Shown here: positions 1-9,565 of the stretch, piece by piece
How positions within the stretch are numbered: the first letter of the stretch is position 1
Layout: every line of letters begins with the position of its first letter
Source of the DNA: Acidocella sp.
Lineage (GTDB): Bacteria > Pseudomonadota > Alphaproteobacteria > Acetobacterales > Acetobacteraceae
Length of the DNA stretch: 64,000 nucleotides
Direction of reading: 5' to 3'
Assembly (NCBI GenBank): GCA_027308685.1
Contig: DAIDEE010000014.1
Location: forward strand, 1 to 64,000
Notes under the pieces: model-generated
The model's database searches: none
What the model saw: the letters and a program-made list of their open reading frames with translations, nothing else
Told to the model about the DNA's origin: nothing
Made by a program: the position numbers and the translations under genes

Positions 1-1041
1 GCGGACAAGTTTGAGAAGTCGGGTGGGGTGCGGTTTACCAAGTGGTGGGAGCTTGGGGTGATGGGGCTGGCGGCGCTGGGGCTTTTGGCGGGCAATATTG
101 GCGCGTTGTTGGTGGTGTTGTTCGGCTTGGGGGTGCAGGCGGCGTTTTTTTCACCGGTGAAATACGGGATTTTGCCAGATTTGCTGGCTGAGGCGGAGCT
201 GGTGGGTGGCAACGGCTTAATTGAGGCCGGGACGTTTTTGGGGATTTTGGCGGGCACGGTGTTGGGTGGCGCGTTGATTGTGCTGAGCGATGGCCCGGCC
301 GTGGTGGCGGTGGCGGGGCTTTTGATTGCGGTGGCAGGGCTGGTGGCGGCGTATGGGGTGCCGGAGGTGGCGGTGGCGGCACCTGGGTTGCGGGTGGAGT
401 GGAATATTATTCGTGAGACCAGGGTGCTGGTGCGCGATGCGCGGGCCAACCGGCCGGTGTGGCTGGCGATATTGGGGATCAGCTGGTTTTGGGCGATGGG
501 CGCGACGGTGCTGGCCGAATTGCCGACGGTGGTGCGCGATAATTTACGTGGCTCCGGGCATGAGGTGACGTTGTTGCTGCTGGTGTTTTCGGTGGGGATT
601 GGGGTTGGCTCGGTAGTGTGCGGCTGGTTGATGCGCGCTGGGGTTTCGGTGCGGCTGGTGCCGTGGATGGGGCTGGGGATTTCGGGGTTCCTGCTGGGGT
701 TTGCGCAACTGGCGCGGGTAGCGGGGGTTTTGCCTGGGGTGAACGCGGTGCTGGGCAGTGGCAATGGTTGGTTGATGCTGCTGGATTTGTTCGGGCTGGC
801 GGTGTGCGGCGGAATCTTTTCGGTACCGTTATATGTGGTTTGCCAGGAGAGGTCCGCGCGGTCGCACCGCGCGCGGATGATCGCCACCAATAATATTCTC
901 AATGCGGCGGCGATGGTGGTGGCGGCTTTGGTGGCGGCTGGGTTGTTTGCGGCGTGGGGGTCGGCACCGGTGATTTTGGTGGTGACGGCGGCGTTGAACC
1001 TGCTGGTGGCGGGCGCTTTGGCGCGGCGGTTGAAAAATTAG
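1..1041 (+). CDS. MFS transporter, LplT-like, 5' end outside window
   Basis: The frame is open from the first base, so the start lies upstream; 346 codons are visible. The protein is a string of hydrophobic membrane segments. The stretch SPVKYGILPDLL followed by GGNGLIEAGTFLGILAGT is typical of the lysophospholipid transporter (LplT) branch of the major facilitator superfamily, which flips lysophospholipids across the inner membrane, often together with an acyltransferase. The opening residues ADKFEK resemble the cytoplasmic loop between the second and third transmembrane helices. It precedes mreC by about 100 bases on the same strand. Family assignment is good; the substrate is inferred from similarity and an acyltransferase partner upstream cannot be seen. 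Confidence 0.75.
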   Translation, partial: ADKFEKSGGVRFTKWWELGVMGLAALGLLAGNIGALLVVLFGLGVQAAFFSPVKYGILPDLLAEAELVGGNGLIEAGTFLGILAGTVLGGALIVLSDGPAVVAVAGLLIAVAGLVAAYGVPEVAVAAPGLRVEWNIIRETRVLVRDARANRPVWLAILGISWFWAMGATVLAELPTVVRDNLRGSGHEVTLLLLVFSVGIGVGSVVCGWLMRAGVSVRLVPWMGLGISGFLLGFAQLARVAGVLPGVNAVLGSGNGWLMLLDLFGLAVCGGIFSVPLYVVCQERSARSHRARMIATNNILNAAAMVVAALVAAGLFAAWGSAPVILVVTAALNLLVAGALARRLKN

Positions 1042-1148
1042 TATGAGCCATGTGGAAAAAACTGATTCCAAGCGGTTAAACCCCTGTGCGGCTACAACAA
1101 ATGCGTCTAGACGAACGCTTACGCTCATCATTTTGGAGAATTGCGCCG

Positions 1149-2036
1149 GTGATCAGGTTATCGGTCCCGTTTAGACAGGCCCTATCCCGGTTAACATTGC
1201 CGGTGATGCTGGTGCTGTCTCTGGGGGCGGTGTTGATTGGCCGCGCTGACCAGGGCCTGGCCGACCGTTTGCGTGGCGTGCTGGATGATGTGCTGGCTCC
1301 GGCTTATGCGCTGGTGACGGCACCGGTGGTGGCGCTGGAACATGGCAGCGGCGTGGTGGGGCATTTATTCAGCCTGGAAGCGCAAAATCAGCAACTGCGG
1401 GCGGAGACCGCAAAGCTGCTGCAATGGCAGTCGGTGGCGATGGCGCTGGAGGCGCAGAATGATGCGTTGAAGACGGCGTTGAATTACACCCCCTCGCCTA
1501 TGCCGGTGTTTTTTACCGCCAATGTGGTGGCGGATCTGGGGGGAATTTATGCGCGCTCGGTTTTGGTTTCACTGCCGCCGGGGCTGACCCAGAGCGGTGC
1601 CAATGTGGTGGGCGCGATTGCGATGGATGGCCGTGGCGTGGCGGGCCGGGTGGTTGAGGCCGGGGACCGGAGTGCGCGGGTGTTGCTGATTACCGATTTG
1701 AACAGCCGGATTCCGGTGGCGCTGGGCGTGCATGGTTTGCCGGCCTTGATGGCTGGAACCAATGGGGCTGACCCGTCGTTGTTGTATTGGGCGCCGGGCA
1801 AGCCGCCGGCCGAGGGTGATATGGTGCTGACCAGCGCCGAGGGCGGGGTGTTTCCGCCTGGTTTGCCGGTGGGCGTGGTGCATTATGATGCGCAGAACGA
1901 CCCGGTGGTGCTGCCGCTGGCGGATATTGACGGGCTGCGGATGGTGCGGCTGTTTTGTTATCCCAGTAATCAGCCGGTGCTGGCGCCGGAGCATGACACG
2001 CCCAGAACAGCGGCGAAGTCTCATAGGAAACACTAA
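1149..2036 (+). CDS. mreC: Rod shape-determining protein MreC
   Basis: MreC is a periplasmic scaffold of the elongasome that links MreB/MreD to the peptidoglycan synthases PBP2 and RodA. The protein (295 aa from this start) has a short cytoplasmic N-terminus, one membrane helix (about residues 15-33), a coiled-coil region rich in EAQNQQL-like heptads (about 70-110), and the beta-domain with DLNSRIPV and GDMVLTSAEGGVFPPGLPVG. I chose the GTG at 1149 because GGAG lies 10 bases before it and family members begin with a similar IRLS-P-RQAL stretch. An in-frame GTG at 1086 and ATG at 1101 would add about 20 residues. mreD starts 2 bases after the stop. No mreB is seen next to it. Confidence 0.93.
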   Translation: MIRLSVPFRQALSRLTLPVMLVLSLGAVLIGRADQGLADRLRGVLDDVLAPAYALVTAPVVALEHGSGVVGHLFSLEAQNQQLRAETAKLLQWQSVAMALEAQNDALKTALNYTPSPMPVFFTANVVADLGGIYARSVLVSLPPGLTQSGANVVGAIAMDGRGVAGRVVEAGDRSARVLLITDLNSRIPVALGVHGLPALMAGTNGADPSLLYWAPGKPPAEGDMVLTSAEGGVFPPGLPVGVVHYDAQNDPVVLPLADIDGLRMVRLFCYPSNQPVLAPEHDTPRTAAKSHRKH

Positions 2037-2038
2037 GC

Positions 2039-2584
2039 GTGGTGCGTAGGGCAAGTGTCCGGCGGGACATGAATATCTGGCGGCGGTTGGATATGGCGTC
2101 GCGCTATGTATGGCCGGCGGCGTTCACCATATCAGGGTTATTGCTGATCGGGGTGCCGCTCGGGCTGCCGGGGCTGGCGGCGTTGCGGCCGGCTTATGTT
2201 ATGGCGTGCGTGTATTTTTGGTCGCTCTACCGGCCGGTTTCAATGCCGGCACCGGTGGTGGCGCTGACCGGGTTGCTGTTGGATTTGCTGGGGATGTCGC
2301 CATTGGGGATGTGGGCGGTGCTGTTGCTGTTGCTGCAAGGTGCGACCCTGGTTTCGCGGCGGCGGTTGGTGACCTGGAGTTTCAAATTGAACTGGACGGC
2401 GTTCAGCGGGTTTGCGGCGGTGGTATCGCTGCTGGCCTGGGGGTTGCAGTCGGCGTTGGAGTTGCGGGCCCTGCCCTGGTTGCCGCTGGTGGTGCAGATG
2501 TTCATGGCATTTGGGGTTTACCCGCTGCTGGCTTGGATATTCATTAAGGCGCATCGCGGTGCGGCGGCGGTTGAATTGGCATGA
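2039..2584 (+). CDS. mreD: Rod shape-determining protein MreD
   Basis: MreD is a small integral membrane protein of the elongasome that works with MreC and the RodA-PBP2 synthase. The product (181 aa from GTG 2039, or 171 aa from ATG 2069) is almost entirely hydrophobic with five or six predicted helices. It shows the family-typical segment LTGLLLDLLGMSPLGMWAV and an early RPAYVMACVYFWSLYRP. Identification rests on this pattern plus its fixed place between mreC and mrdA; MreD sequences are poorly conserved, so position carries weight. The start is uncertain between the two codons given. Confidence 0.9.
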   Translation: MVRRASVRRDMNIWRRLDMASRYVWPAAFTISGLLLIGVPLGLPGLAALRPAYVMACVYFWSLYRPVSMPAPVVALTGLLLDLLGMSPLGMWAVLLLLLQGATLVSRRRLVTWSFKLNWTAFSGFAAVVSLLAWGLQSALELRALPWLPLVVQMFMAFGVYPLLAWIFIKAHRGAAAVELA

Positions 2585-2597
2585 GGGTGCCGGGGCG

Positions 2598-4466
2598 ATG
2601 AAGCGTGATACCAAAAAGCAGGCAGGGTTCACCAAGCGGGCGTTGCTGATCGGGACGGCGCAGGCGGCGATTTTTGGCGCGATCGGTACAAGGCTGTATA
2701 AATTACAGGTTGATGAACACAGCAAATACCAACTGCTGGCGGAACATAATAGTATTTCAGAGCGGCTGACGGCGCCGGAGCGCGGTTTGATTACCGACCG
2801 TTTTGGCGTGGTGCTGGCGGGCAATCAGCAGCATTGGCGGGCATTGTTCATGGCAGCGCAGGCGCCGGACCCGGCCTCGGTGCTGGATAATTTTGCCAAG
2901 CTGGTGCCGCTGGATGCTGATGAGCGGGCGCGGATTGCCGCTGATATCGGGGGTCGGCCAGGTTATATTCCGGTGCTGCTGAAGGATTATCTGGAATGGC
3001 CCGAGATGGCGGCGTTGGAGGTAAACACGCCGAACCTGCCAGGGGTGATTGTGGAGGTGGGCACCAGCCGGGTGTATCCGTTTGGTGCTGGTTTCGCGCA
3101 TCCGGTGGGGTATGTGGCGCGGCCTGATCAGGCTGAGGCTAAGGCTAATAATGTGCTGGCGCTGCCGGGTATGCGGGTGGGGCGCTCAGGCGCGGAGGCC
3201 GCGAATGATGACGTGCTGCGCGGCTCGCCCGGTTATGTGCAGACCGAGACCAATGTGCATGGCGAGGTGGTGCGCCAGGTGGCGCATGATAACGGGATTC
3301 CGGGGCAGACGGTGGCGCTGTCGCTCGATAGCGGGATGCAGACTCTGGCCGTGCAGGCACTGGGTACCCAGGCCGGGGCGGCGGTGGTGCTGGATGCGCT
3401 GACCGGTGAGATTTTGGCGATGGCGAGTAATCCGGGGTTTGACCCGGGATTGTTCGATAAGGGAATACCGACGGATGTGTGGAAGGGGTGGATGGCCGAC
3501 CCGATGCACCCGCTGCAGAATAAGGCGATTGCCGGGTTGTTTGCGCCGGGGTCCACCTTCAAGCCGACAGTTGCGCTGGCGGCGTTGAAATATGGCTCGC
3601 TGACGCCTGATAAAATTCTTACCTGTAACGGCTCGTTCCAATTGGGCGACCATGTGTTCTGGTGCGACAACCACACGGCGCACGGGAGCATAACGATGAC
3701 CACCGCGTTGCAGGTGAGTTGCGACGTGTTTTTCTATCAGGTGGCGCTGGGCGTGGGCGTGGACCGGATTGCCGAGATGGCGCACACGCTGGGAATTGGC
3801 GTGGATTTGCAACTGGATATTCCGCACGCCTCACCAGGGCTGGTGCCGACGATTGAATGGGCGGCGGCGCGGGGCGTGCATTGGGCACCGGGCAATACCG
3901 TGGTGCAGGGCATCGGGCAGGGCTACACGCAGGTGACGCCGATGGCGCTGGCCACCATGATGGCGCGGGTGGCGACCGGCGTTGAGGTGGGGCCGCATAT
4001 GGCGCGCCGGATTGATGGCAATTTGCAGGATGGCTCGGATATTGGGGACTGGCCGGCGCTGGATGTGGATGACCGGCATCTGGCGGTAGTGCGGCAAGCT
4101 TTGTTCGAGGTGGTGAATACGCCGAGCGGCACGGCGTATGGGTCGCGGCTGGATTTGCCGAACATGCAGATGGCCGGGAAAACCGGCACCGCGCAGGTGC
4201 ATGATAATACTGCAGCCGAAAAGCAGAAAAATTTTAACGACGCCACGATGGCCTGGGCGGACCGGCCGAATGGCTTGTTTGTGGGTTTCGCGCCTTATAA
4301 CGCGCCGCGTTATGCGGTGGCGGTGATTGTGGAGCATGGGTTGTTTGGCGCCCAGGTGGCAGCGCCGATCGCCAAGCAGTTGATGACCTATGCGCTGACC
4401 AACGACCCCGCCGGGCGGGATATACCGTTGACCACCAAGGTCTCGGATGCCGGGACGCCTTCATGA
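2598..4466 (+). CDS. mrdA: Penicillin-binding protein 2 (elongasome transpeptidase)
   Basis: PBP2 is the class B transpeptidase that cross-links peptidoglycan during side-wall growth, partnered with RodA. From ATG 2598 it is 622 aa: an N-terminal membrane anchor (about 15-32), a dimerisation region, and a C-terminal penicillin-binding domain. The catalytic serine motif GSTFKP places the nucleophile at Ser319 and Lys322; the second motif is S-C-D at 374-376 and the third is KTGT at 528-531. The reading frame extends upstream to 2412, but that part is out-of-frame mreD sequence and the ATG at 2598 fits the usual start of the family. Its stop overlaps rodA by four bases (ATGA), indicating coupled translation. 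Confidence 0.97.
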   Translation: MKRDTKKQAGFTKRALLIGTAQAAIFGAIGTRLYKLQVDEHSKYQLLAEHNSISERLTAPERGLITDRFGVVLAGNQQHWRALFMAAQAPDPASVLDNFAKLVPLDADERARIAADIGGRPGYIPVLLKDYLEWPEMAALEVNTPNLPGVIVEVGTSRVYPFGAGFAHPVGYVARPDQAEAKANNVLALPGMRVGRSGAEAANDDVLRGSPGYVQTETNVHGEVVRQVAHDNGIPGQTVALSLDSGMQTLAVQALGTQAGAAVVLDALTGEILAMASNPGFDPGLFDKGIPTDVWKGWMADPMHPLQNKAIAGLFAPGSTFKPTVALAALKYGSLTPDKILTCNGSFQLGDHVFWCDNHTAHGSITMTTALQVSCDVFFYQVALGVGVDRIAEMAHTLGIGVDLQLDIPHASPGLVPTIEWAAARGVHWAPGNTVVQGIGQGYTQVTPMALATMMARVATGVEVGPHMARRIDGNLQDGSDIGDWPALDVDDRHLAVVRQALFEVVNTPSGTAYGSRLDLPNMQMAGKTGTAQVHDNTAAEKQKNFNDATMAWADRPNGLFVGFAPYNAPRYAVAVIVEHGLFGAQVAAPIAKQLMTYALTNDPAGRDIPLTTKVSDAGTPS

Positions 4467-5617
4467 ATGGTTCCACACTCTCATTGCATAGGCCGTTCAA
4501 GGACCGCTCGTTCGGGCTGGTGCGGAAGTTTATGCGGATCAACTGGCTGTTCGTGATTTGTGTGTGCGCGCTGGCCGGGATTGGTTATGTGGCGCTGTAT
4601 TCGGCGGCGGGGGGGTCAACCACACCTTATGCCAACAGCCAGTTGATCCGGTTTTGCACGGCGCTGATCATGATGTTTGCGATTGCGATGGTGGATATCA
4701 GGCTGATCGCCAAGGCGGCGTGGCCGAGTTATGTGCTGGGTATATTGCTGCTGGTGGTGGTGATGAAGTTTGGCCACACCGGGCTAGGTGCCAAGCGGTG
4801 GATGAGCGTGGGCGGGGTGGAAATTCAGCCAAGCGAGTTGATGAAATTGTTTTTGGTGCTGGCGCTGGCGGCATATTTTCATCGGGCCAGCCATGAGCGG
4901 ATTGGGAATGTGTTTTTTTTGCTCCCCGCAGTGGTGGTGATTTTGATACCGGTGGGGTTGATATTGAAGGAGCCGAACCTGGGCACGGCGGTGATCACCG
5001 CGGCGATTGGTGCGACGGTGATGTTGGGTGCCGGTGTGCGCTGGTGGAAGTTTGCGATTGTGATTGCGGTGATCGCGATTGCGGCGCCGGTGTTGTATCA
5101 TCACCTGCATGATTACCAGAAGGCGCGGATTATTACGTTTTTGAATCCGGGTAGTGACCCGCTGGGGGCTGGCTATAATATTATTCAGTCGAAAATCGCG
5201 CTGGGGTCGGGTGGATTTTCGGGCCAGGGGTTTTTGCAGGGAACCCAGAACCAGTTGAATTTTTTGCCTGAAAAGCAGACCGATTTTGTGTTCACGATTA
5301 TTGCCGAGGAGTTTGGGTTTATCGGCAGTATTGCGACGCTGGCGCTGTTGTTTTTGATTGTGGCGATTGCGCTTTATACGGCGATGCGTTCGGAGAACCA
5401 GTTTGGCCGGCTGTTGGCGCTGGGGATTGCGACGAATTTTTTCCTTTATTGTTTTGTGAATTTATCGATGGTGATGGGGCTGATCCCGGTGGGGGGCGTG
5501 CCGCTGCCCTTGATTTCCTACGGCGGGTCGGCTCTGACAGCGGTGATGCTGGGGTTTGGGGTGCTGATGTCGGTGCATGTGCACCGGGATGCCGAATTTG
5601 CGGTTGATGAGTTCTGA
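4463..5617 (+). CDS. rodA: Peptidoglycan glycosyltransferase RodA
   Basis: RodA is the SEDS-family polymerase that extends glycan strands from lipid II at the cytoplasmic membrane, working with PBP2. The 384-aa product has about ten membrane helices. Family signatures include GAKRWMSVGGVEIQPSELMK near residue 110, the KEPNLGTAV segment, FLPEKQTDFVFTIIAEEFGF near 270, and the C-terminal GGVPLPLISYGGSA. It overlaps mrdA by four bases and is followed 19 bases later by murI, so murI is probably in the same transcript and the whole block supplies cell-wall synthesis. Confidence 0.97.
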   Translation: MNGSTLSLHRPFKDRSFGLVRKFMRINWLFVICVCALAGIGYVALYSAAGGSTTPYANSQLIRFCTALIMMFAIAMVDIRLIAKAAWPSYVLGILLLVVVMKFGHTGLGAKRWMSVGGVEIQPSELMKLFLVLALAAYFHRASHERIGNVFFLLPAVVVILIPVGLILKEPNLGTAVITAAIGATVMLGAGVRWWKFAIVIAVIAIAAPVLYHHLHDYQKARIITFLNPGSDPLGAGYNIIQSKIALGSGGFSGQGFLQGTQNQLNFLPEKQTDFVFTIIAEEFGFIGSIATLALLFLIVAIALYTAMRSENQFGRLLALGIATNFFLYCFVNLSMVMGLIPVGGVPLPLISYGGSALTAVMLGFGVLMSVHVHRDAEFAVDEF

Positions 5618-5636
5618 TATTTAAGTTTGGTATTGC

Positions 5637-6410
5637 ATGATCCTGGTATTTGACTCCGGCATTGGCGGCCTGGGCGTGGTGCGGCAGATACGGCGGCACA
5701 CGCCGGAATTGCCGTTGGCGTATCTGGCTGATAACGGTTTTTACCCGTATGGCGAAAAATCCGACGAGGTGCTGCTGGCGCGGGTAATGAAGCTGGTCGG
5801 CGAGGCGATTAACATGTTGCAGCCGGGAGCGGTGGTGATTGCCTGCAATACCGCGAGCACCATTGCCCTGGCTTCGTTGCGCCAGGCTTATCGGGTGCCG
5901 TTCATCGGCTGTGTGCCGCCCATAAAGCCCGCTGCTGCGGCGAGCCAGACGCGCCAGATTGGGTTGCTGGCGACGCCGGCGACGATCAGGCGGCCGTATT
6001 TGCAGGATTTGCTGGATAAATTTGCCGATGATTGCCAGGTGCACAGCCTGGGCACGCCGCTGTTGGCTGACATGGCGGAGGCGAAATTCCGCGGTGAGGC
6101 GGTGGATCTGGCAGCGCTTGAAGCTGCGGTGGCACCGATGTTCATGGCGGGGCCGCGGATTGATGCGGTGGCGCTGGGCTGCACGCATTATACGTTTTTG
6201 CTCAATGAGTTGAGGGTTTTATACCCCGGTGTGACCTGGTTTGACCCGGCCGGGCCGGTGGCCCGCCAGACCGAGGCGGTGACGGCGCGGCAGGAGCATG
6301 TGGCGGCGGGGCCGGAGCGGGCAATTTTTACGGGTAAGCTGCCGGATTTGGAGATTATGAAGACGGCGCTGGCGGACTACGGGTTTCGTGAGGTTATGGT
6401 GGCGGGCTGA
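5637..6410 (+). CDS. murI: Glutamate racemase
   Basis: Glutamate racemase makes D-glutamate for the peptidoglycan stem peptide in the cytoplasm. The 257-aa protein matches the usual size. It begins with FDSGIGGLGV (Asp6 in the conserved DSG motif) and carries both catalytic cysteines, Cys70 in ACNTAST and Cys182 in GCTHYT with the neighbouring His184. The substrate-binding YPYGEKS motif is also present (as FYPYGEKS). It lies directly downstream of rodA, a sensible place because MurI feeds the same pathway. The start ATG at 5637 removes only a few residues compared with homologues and gives an immediate ILVFDSG strand. Confidence 0.95.
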   Translation: MILVFDSGIGGLGVVRQIRRHTPELPLAYLADNGFYPYGEKSDEVLLARVMKLVGEAINMLQPGAVVIACNTASTIALASLRQAYRVPFIGCVPPIKPAAAASQTRQIGLLATPATIRRPYLQDLLDKFADDCQVHSLGTPLLADMAEAKFRGEAVDLAALEAAVAPMFMAGPRIDAVALGCTHYTFLLNELRVLYPGVTWFDPAGPVARQTEAVTARQEHVAAGPERAIFTGKLPDLEIMKTALADYGFREVMVAG

Positions 6411-6474
6411 GGCCGCATTGCCATGCGTCAAGTGGGGCGGTTAAACAGGGGTTGAGTTTGTAGAGAGTGTTTTT

Positions 6475-9057
6475 GTGACCGAATTGCCCGAACGACCCGC
6501 CGAAACCGTCGCCCCTAAATATGATTTTGCCCATGCTGAGCCGGCCTGGCAGGCGGCCTGGGATAAGGCCGGGTGTTTTACCGCGGTGGATGTGCCAACC
6601 GGCGATAAGCCGAAATATTATGTGCTGGAGATGTTCCCGTATCCGTCGGGCAAAATCCATATGGGGCATGTGCGCAACTATACGTTGGGCGATGTGGTGG
6701 CGCGTTACAAGCGGGCACGCGGTTTTGATGTGCTGCACCCGATGGGATGGGATGCGTTCGGGCTGCCCGCCGAGAATGCGGCGCGCCAGCGCAAGACCGA
6801 CCCGGCAAGCTGGACCTATGAAAATATCGCCACCATGCGGGGCGAGTTGAAGCGGATGGGACTATCGCTTGATTGGTCACGCGAGTTTGCCACCTGTGAC
6901 CCCGAATATTACGGCCAGCAGCAGCAGTTGTTTTTAGATTTCTGGGCGGCGGGCCTGGTGGAGCGCAAGCAGAGTGCCGTGAATTGGGACCCGGTGGATA
7001 ACACCGTGCTGGCCAATGAGCAGGTGATCGACGGGCGTGGCTGGCTTTCGGGCGCACTGGTGGAGCGCAAAATTCTCTCGCAATGGTTTTTGAAGATCAC
7101 CGATTTTGCGCCGGACCTGCTGGCGGGCCTGGCCGACCTGCCGCGCTGGCCGGAGCGGGTGAAGCTGATGCAGGAGAACTGGATTGGGCGGAGCGAGGGG
7201 GCCGAGGTGACCTTCCCGCTCGTGGGGGCGGATGCGGGCATCACGGTTTATACAACCCGGCCTGATACGTTGTTCGGGATGAGTTTTTTGGCGATTGCAC
7301 CGGAGCACCCTGTTGCGAGGACACTCGCGGAGAGCAATGCAGCGGTGGCGGCGTTTGTAGCCGATTGTGCCAGCCAGGGGACATCCGAGGCGGCGATTGA
7401 GACGGCGGAGAAGAAGGGGTTTGATACCGGGCTGAAGGTGGTTAACCCCTTCAACGGTGAGACATTCCCCGTATGGATCGCCAATTTTGTGCTGATGGAA
7501 TATGGCACCGGGGCGATTTTTGGCTGCCCGTGCGGTGACCAGCGCGATTTGGATTTTGCCCGGAAGTATAATCTGCCGGTGCCGGTGGTGGTCTCTCCCA
7601 CTGCGGGTGAGGTGCCGGAGATTGGCAATAAGGCGTTGGATGGCGATGGGTTTATCGTCAATTCCGGGTTTTTGGATGGTATGACCACCAAAGCTGCCAA
7701 GGGCGCTGCCATTGCGAAGCTGGAAGAGCTTGGTGCGGGAAAATCGGTGGTGAACTGGCGGTTGCGCGACTGGGGCATTTCGCGCCAGCGCTATTGGGGC
7801 TGCCCGATCCCGGTGATCCATTGTGCTGCCTGCGGGCCGGTGGCGGAAACCAAATTGCCGCTGGTGCTGCCGAAGGATGTGAGCTTCGATAAGCCGGGCA
7901 ATCCGCTGGATCATCACCCGCATTGGAAGCATGTGACCTGCCCGAAATGCGGCGGCAAGGCCACGCGCGAGACCGATACGTTTGATACGTTCATTGATAG
8001 CTCATGGTATTTTGCCCGCTTCACCGCGCCGAAATCCGCCACGCCGACAAATATGGCGGCGGTAAACCATTGGCTGCCGGTGGACCAGTATGTAGGCGGC
8101 ATCGAGCACGCGATTTTGCATTTGCTGTACGCCAGGTTTTTCACCAGGGCGATGCGCCAGACCGGGCATCTGGCGGTGGGCGAGCCGTTTGCCGGGTTGT
8201 TCACGCAGGGCATGGTGACCCATGAATCCTACAAGGATGCCGATGGGAACTGGTTGTACCCCGAGGAGGTGACCAAGCACGCTGATGGGCGTGCGACGAC
8301 CGAAGATGGCCGGGAGGTCACGGTGGGGCGGATTGAGAAGATGTCGAAATCCAAGCGCAACACGGTGGACCCTGGTGTGATCATCGAGCGGTTTGGCGCG
8401 GATGCGGCGCGCTGGTTTGTGCTTTCAGATAATCCGCCTGAGCGCGATGTGGAATGGACGGAGACCGGGGCGCAGGGCGCTTTCAGGTTTGTGCAGCGCC
8501 TGTACCGAATTGCCGAGACCATCGCGGGTGAGCCAAAGGTTGCGATGCCGGCGGTGTTTGAGGGCGAGGCGAAAAAGCTGCGGCAGCTCACGCACCGCAG
8601 CATCGCGGCCGTGACCGAGGCGTTGGAGACGTTCGCCTTTAATGTGGCGGTGGCGCGGGCTTATGAATTATTGGGCGCGCTGGTGGGCGACCGCCCGGCA
8701 GATGCGGCGTTGCTGTGGGCCAGGCGGGAAGCCATCGAGATTTTGGCGCGGCTGGTTTCACCAATGATTCCGCATGTGGCGGAGGCCGCGAATATGCTGT
8801 TGAACCCTGGTGCGGCGTTGGTGGCGATGCAGCCTTGGCCGGAGCCGGAGCCGGCTCTGCTGGTGAAGGATGAACTGACGGTGGCGGTGCAGGTAAATGG
8901 CAAGCTGAAGGGCACGATTACCATAGCTGCCGGGACTGACGCGGCGGTGGCCGTGGCGATTGCCAAAGCGGCGGTGGCGGGCGCATTAAAGGGCCAGACT
9001 ATCGTGAAGGAAATTTATGTGGCAGGCAGGATCGTGAACTTTGTCGTCAAACCGTAA
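6475..9057 (+). CDS. leuS: Leucyl-tRNA synthetase
   Basis: LeuS charges tRNA-Leu with leucine using ATP. The 860-aa protein starts at GTG 6475 and has normal length for bacteria. The class I HIGH motif appears as HMGH (62-65), preceded by FPYPSGKI. The KMSKS motif is intact at 622-626. Between them lies the CP1 editing domain (roughly 220-415) with TTRPDTLFG and [16 protein letters not shown], which removes mischarged amino acids. A small zinc-knuckle-like region with CAACG and CPKCGGK sits around 445-505. The C-terminal anticodon-binding domain ends with VQVNGKLKG. The 3' end overlaps lptE by 17 bases. Confidence 0.98.
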   Translation: MTELPERPAETVAPKYDFAHAEPAWQAAWDKAGCFTAVDVPTGDKPKYYVLEMFPYPSGKIHMGHVRNYTLGDVVARYKRARGFDVLHPMGWDAFGLPAENAARQRKTDPASWTYENIATMRGELKRMGLSLDWSREFATCDPEYYGQQQQLFLDFWAAGLVERKQSAVNWDPVDNTVLANEQVIDGRGWLSGALVERKILSQWFLKITDFAPDLLAGLADLPRWPERVKLMQENWIGRSEGAEVTFPLVGADAGITVYTTRPDTLFGMSFLAIAPEHPVARTLAESNAAVAAFVADCASQGTSEAAIETAEKKGFDTGLKVVNPFNGETFPVWIANFVLMEYGTGAIFGCPCGDQRDLDFARKYNLPVPVVVSPTAGEVPEIGNKALDGDGFIVNSGFLDGMTTKAAKGAAIAKLEELGAGKSVVNWRLRDWGISRQRYWGCPIPVIHCAACGPVAETKLPLVLPKDVSFDKPGNPLDHHPHWKHVTCPKCGGKATRETDTFDTFIDSSWYFARFTAPKSATPTNMAAVNHWLPVDQYVGGIEHAILHLLYARFFTRAMRQTGHLAVGEPFAGLFTQGMVTHESYKDADGNWLYPEEVTKHADGRATTEDGREVTVGRIEKMSKSKRNTVDPGVIIERFGADAARWFVLSDNPPERDVEWTETGAQGAFRFVQRLYRIAETIAGEPKVAMPAVFEGEAKKLRQLTHRSIAAVTEALETFAFNVAVARAYELLGALVGDRPADAALLWARREAIEILARLVSPMIPHVAEAANMLLNPGAALVAMQPWPEPEPALLVKDELTVAVQVNGKLKGTITIAAGTDAAVAVAIAKAAVAGALKGQTIVKEIYVAGRIVNFVVKP

Positions 9058-9565
9058 ATTTTTGCCCCTGCTGGGGCTTCTGGCGCTGGCCGGTTGCGGG
9101 TTCACGCCGTTGTATGCGGGAGCTGATGGCACGGCGGTGCAAGGCCAGCTTGAGCAGGTGAAGATTGCGAACATTCCTGAACGCCCCGGCCAGTTGCTGC
9201 ATGAGGCGCTGGAGGCGCAGATGCAGCGCCAAGGTAGCCCGACCCAGCAGCTTTATGTGTTGAATGTGAACTATGTGATCACGCCGGAAGTGATTGGTGT
9301 GCAGGCCGATACGTCGGCTTCACGGGAACGCTTCAACGCAACGGCCGCCTGGTCGCTGGCACCGATTGGTGCGCCGTCTCAGGTGCTGGTGCGTGGCCAG
9401 GCCGCGACGTCGGATGCGCTGAATATTATCGACCAGCAGTATTTCGCGCAGTCATTGCAGACCAGCACGGTGAACCAGCAACTGGCTGACCAGATTGCCG
9501 CGCAGATTGCGCAGCAGGTATCGGTATATTTTAAAACCCATCCGGCGGCGCCCGCGCCGGGATGA
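9041..9565 (+). CDS. lptE: LPS-assembly lipoprotein LptE
   Basis: LptE is the outer-membrane lipoprotein that plugs the LptD barrel, through which lipopolysaccharide reaches the cell surface. The 174-aa product has a lipoprotein signal peptide with lipobox LAGC and acylated Cys19, followed by GFTPLYA, a segment found at the same place in alphaproteobacterial LptE proteins. The body is small and poorly conserved otherwise. It starts at TTG 9041 inside leuS and its stop overlaps holA by four bases. The leuS-lptE-holA order is conserved widely, which supports the call. An ATG alternative does not exist near the signal peptide. Confidence 0.9.
   Translation: MSSNRKFLPLLGLLALAGCGFTPLYAGADGTAVQGQLEQVKIANIPERPGQLLHEALEAQMQRQGSPTQQLYVLNVNYVITPEVIGVQADTSASRERFNATAAWSLAPIGAPSQVLVRGQAATSDALNIIDQQYFAQSLQTSTVNQQLADQIAAQIAQQVSVYFKTHPAAPAPG

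Noticed and set aside
35-382. Long proline-rich minus-strand frame opposite the first transporter gene
   Set aside because: It is the antisense of a G-rich coding region; repetitive Pro/Ala composition and no family motif.
3186-3827. 213-codon minus-strand frame inside mrdA
   Set aside because: Shadow of the penicillin-binding protein gene; His/Arg-rich random composition.
5319-6188. 289-codon minus-strand frame across rodA and murI
   Set aside because: It covers parts of two well-identified genes and shows no domain or start signal.
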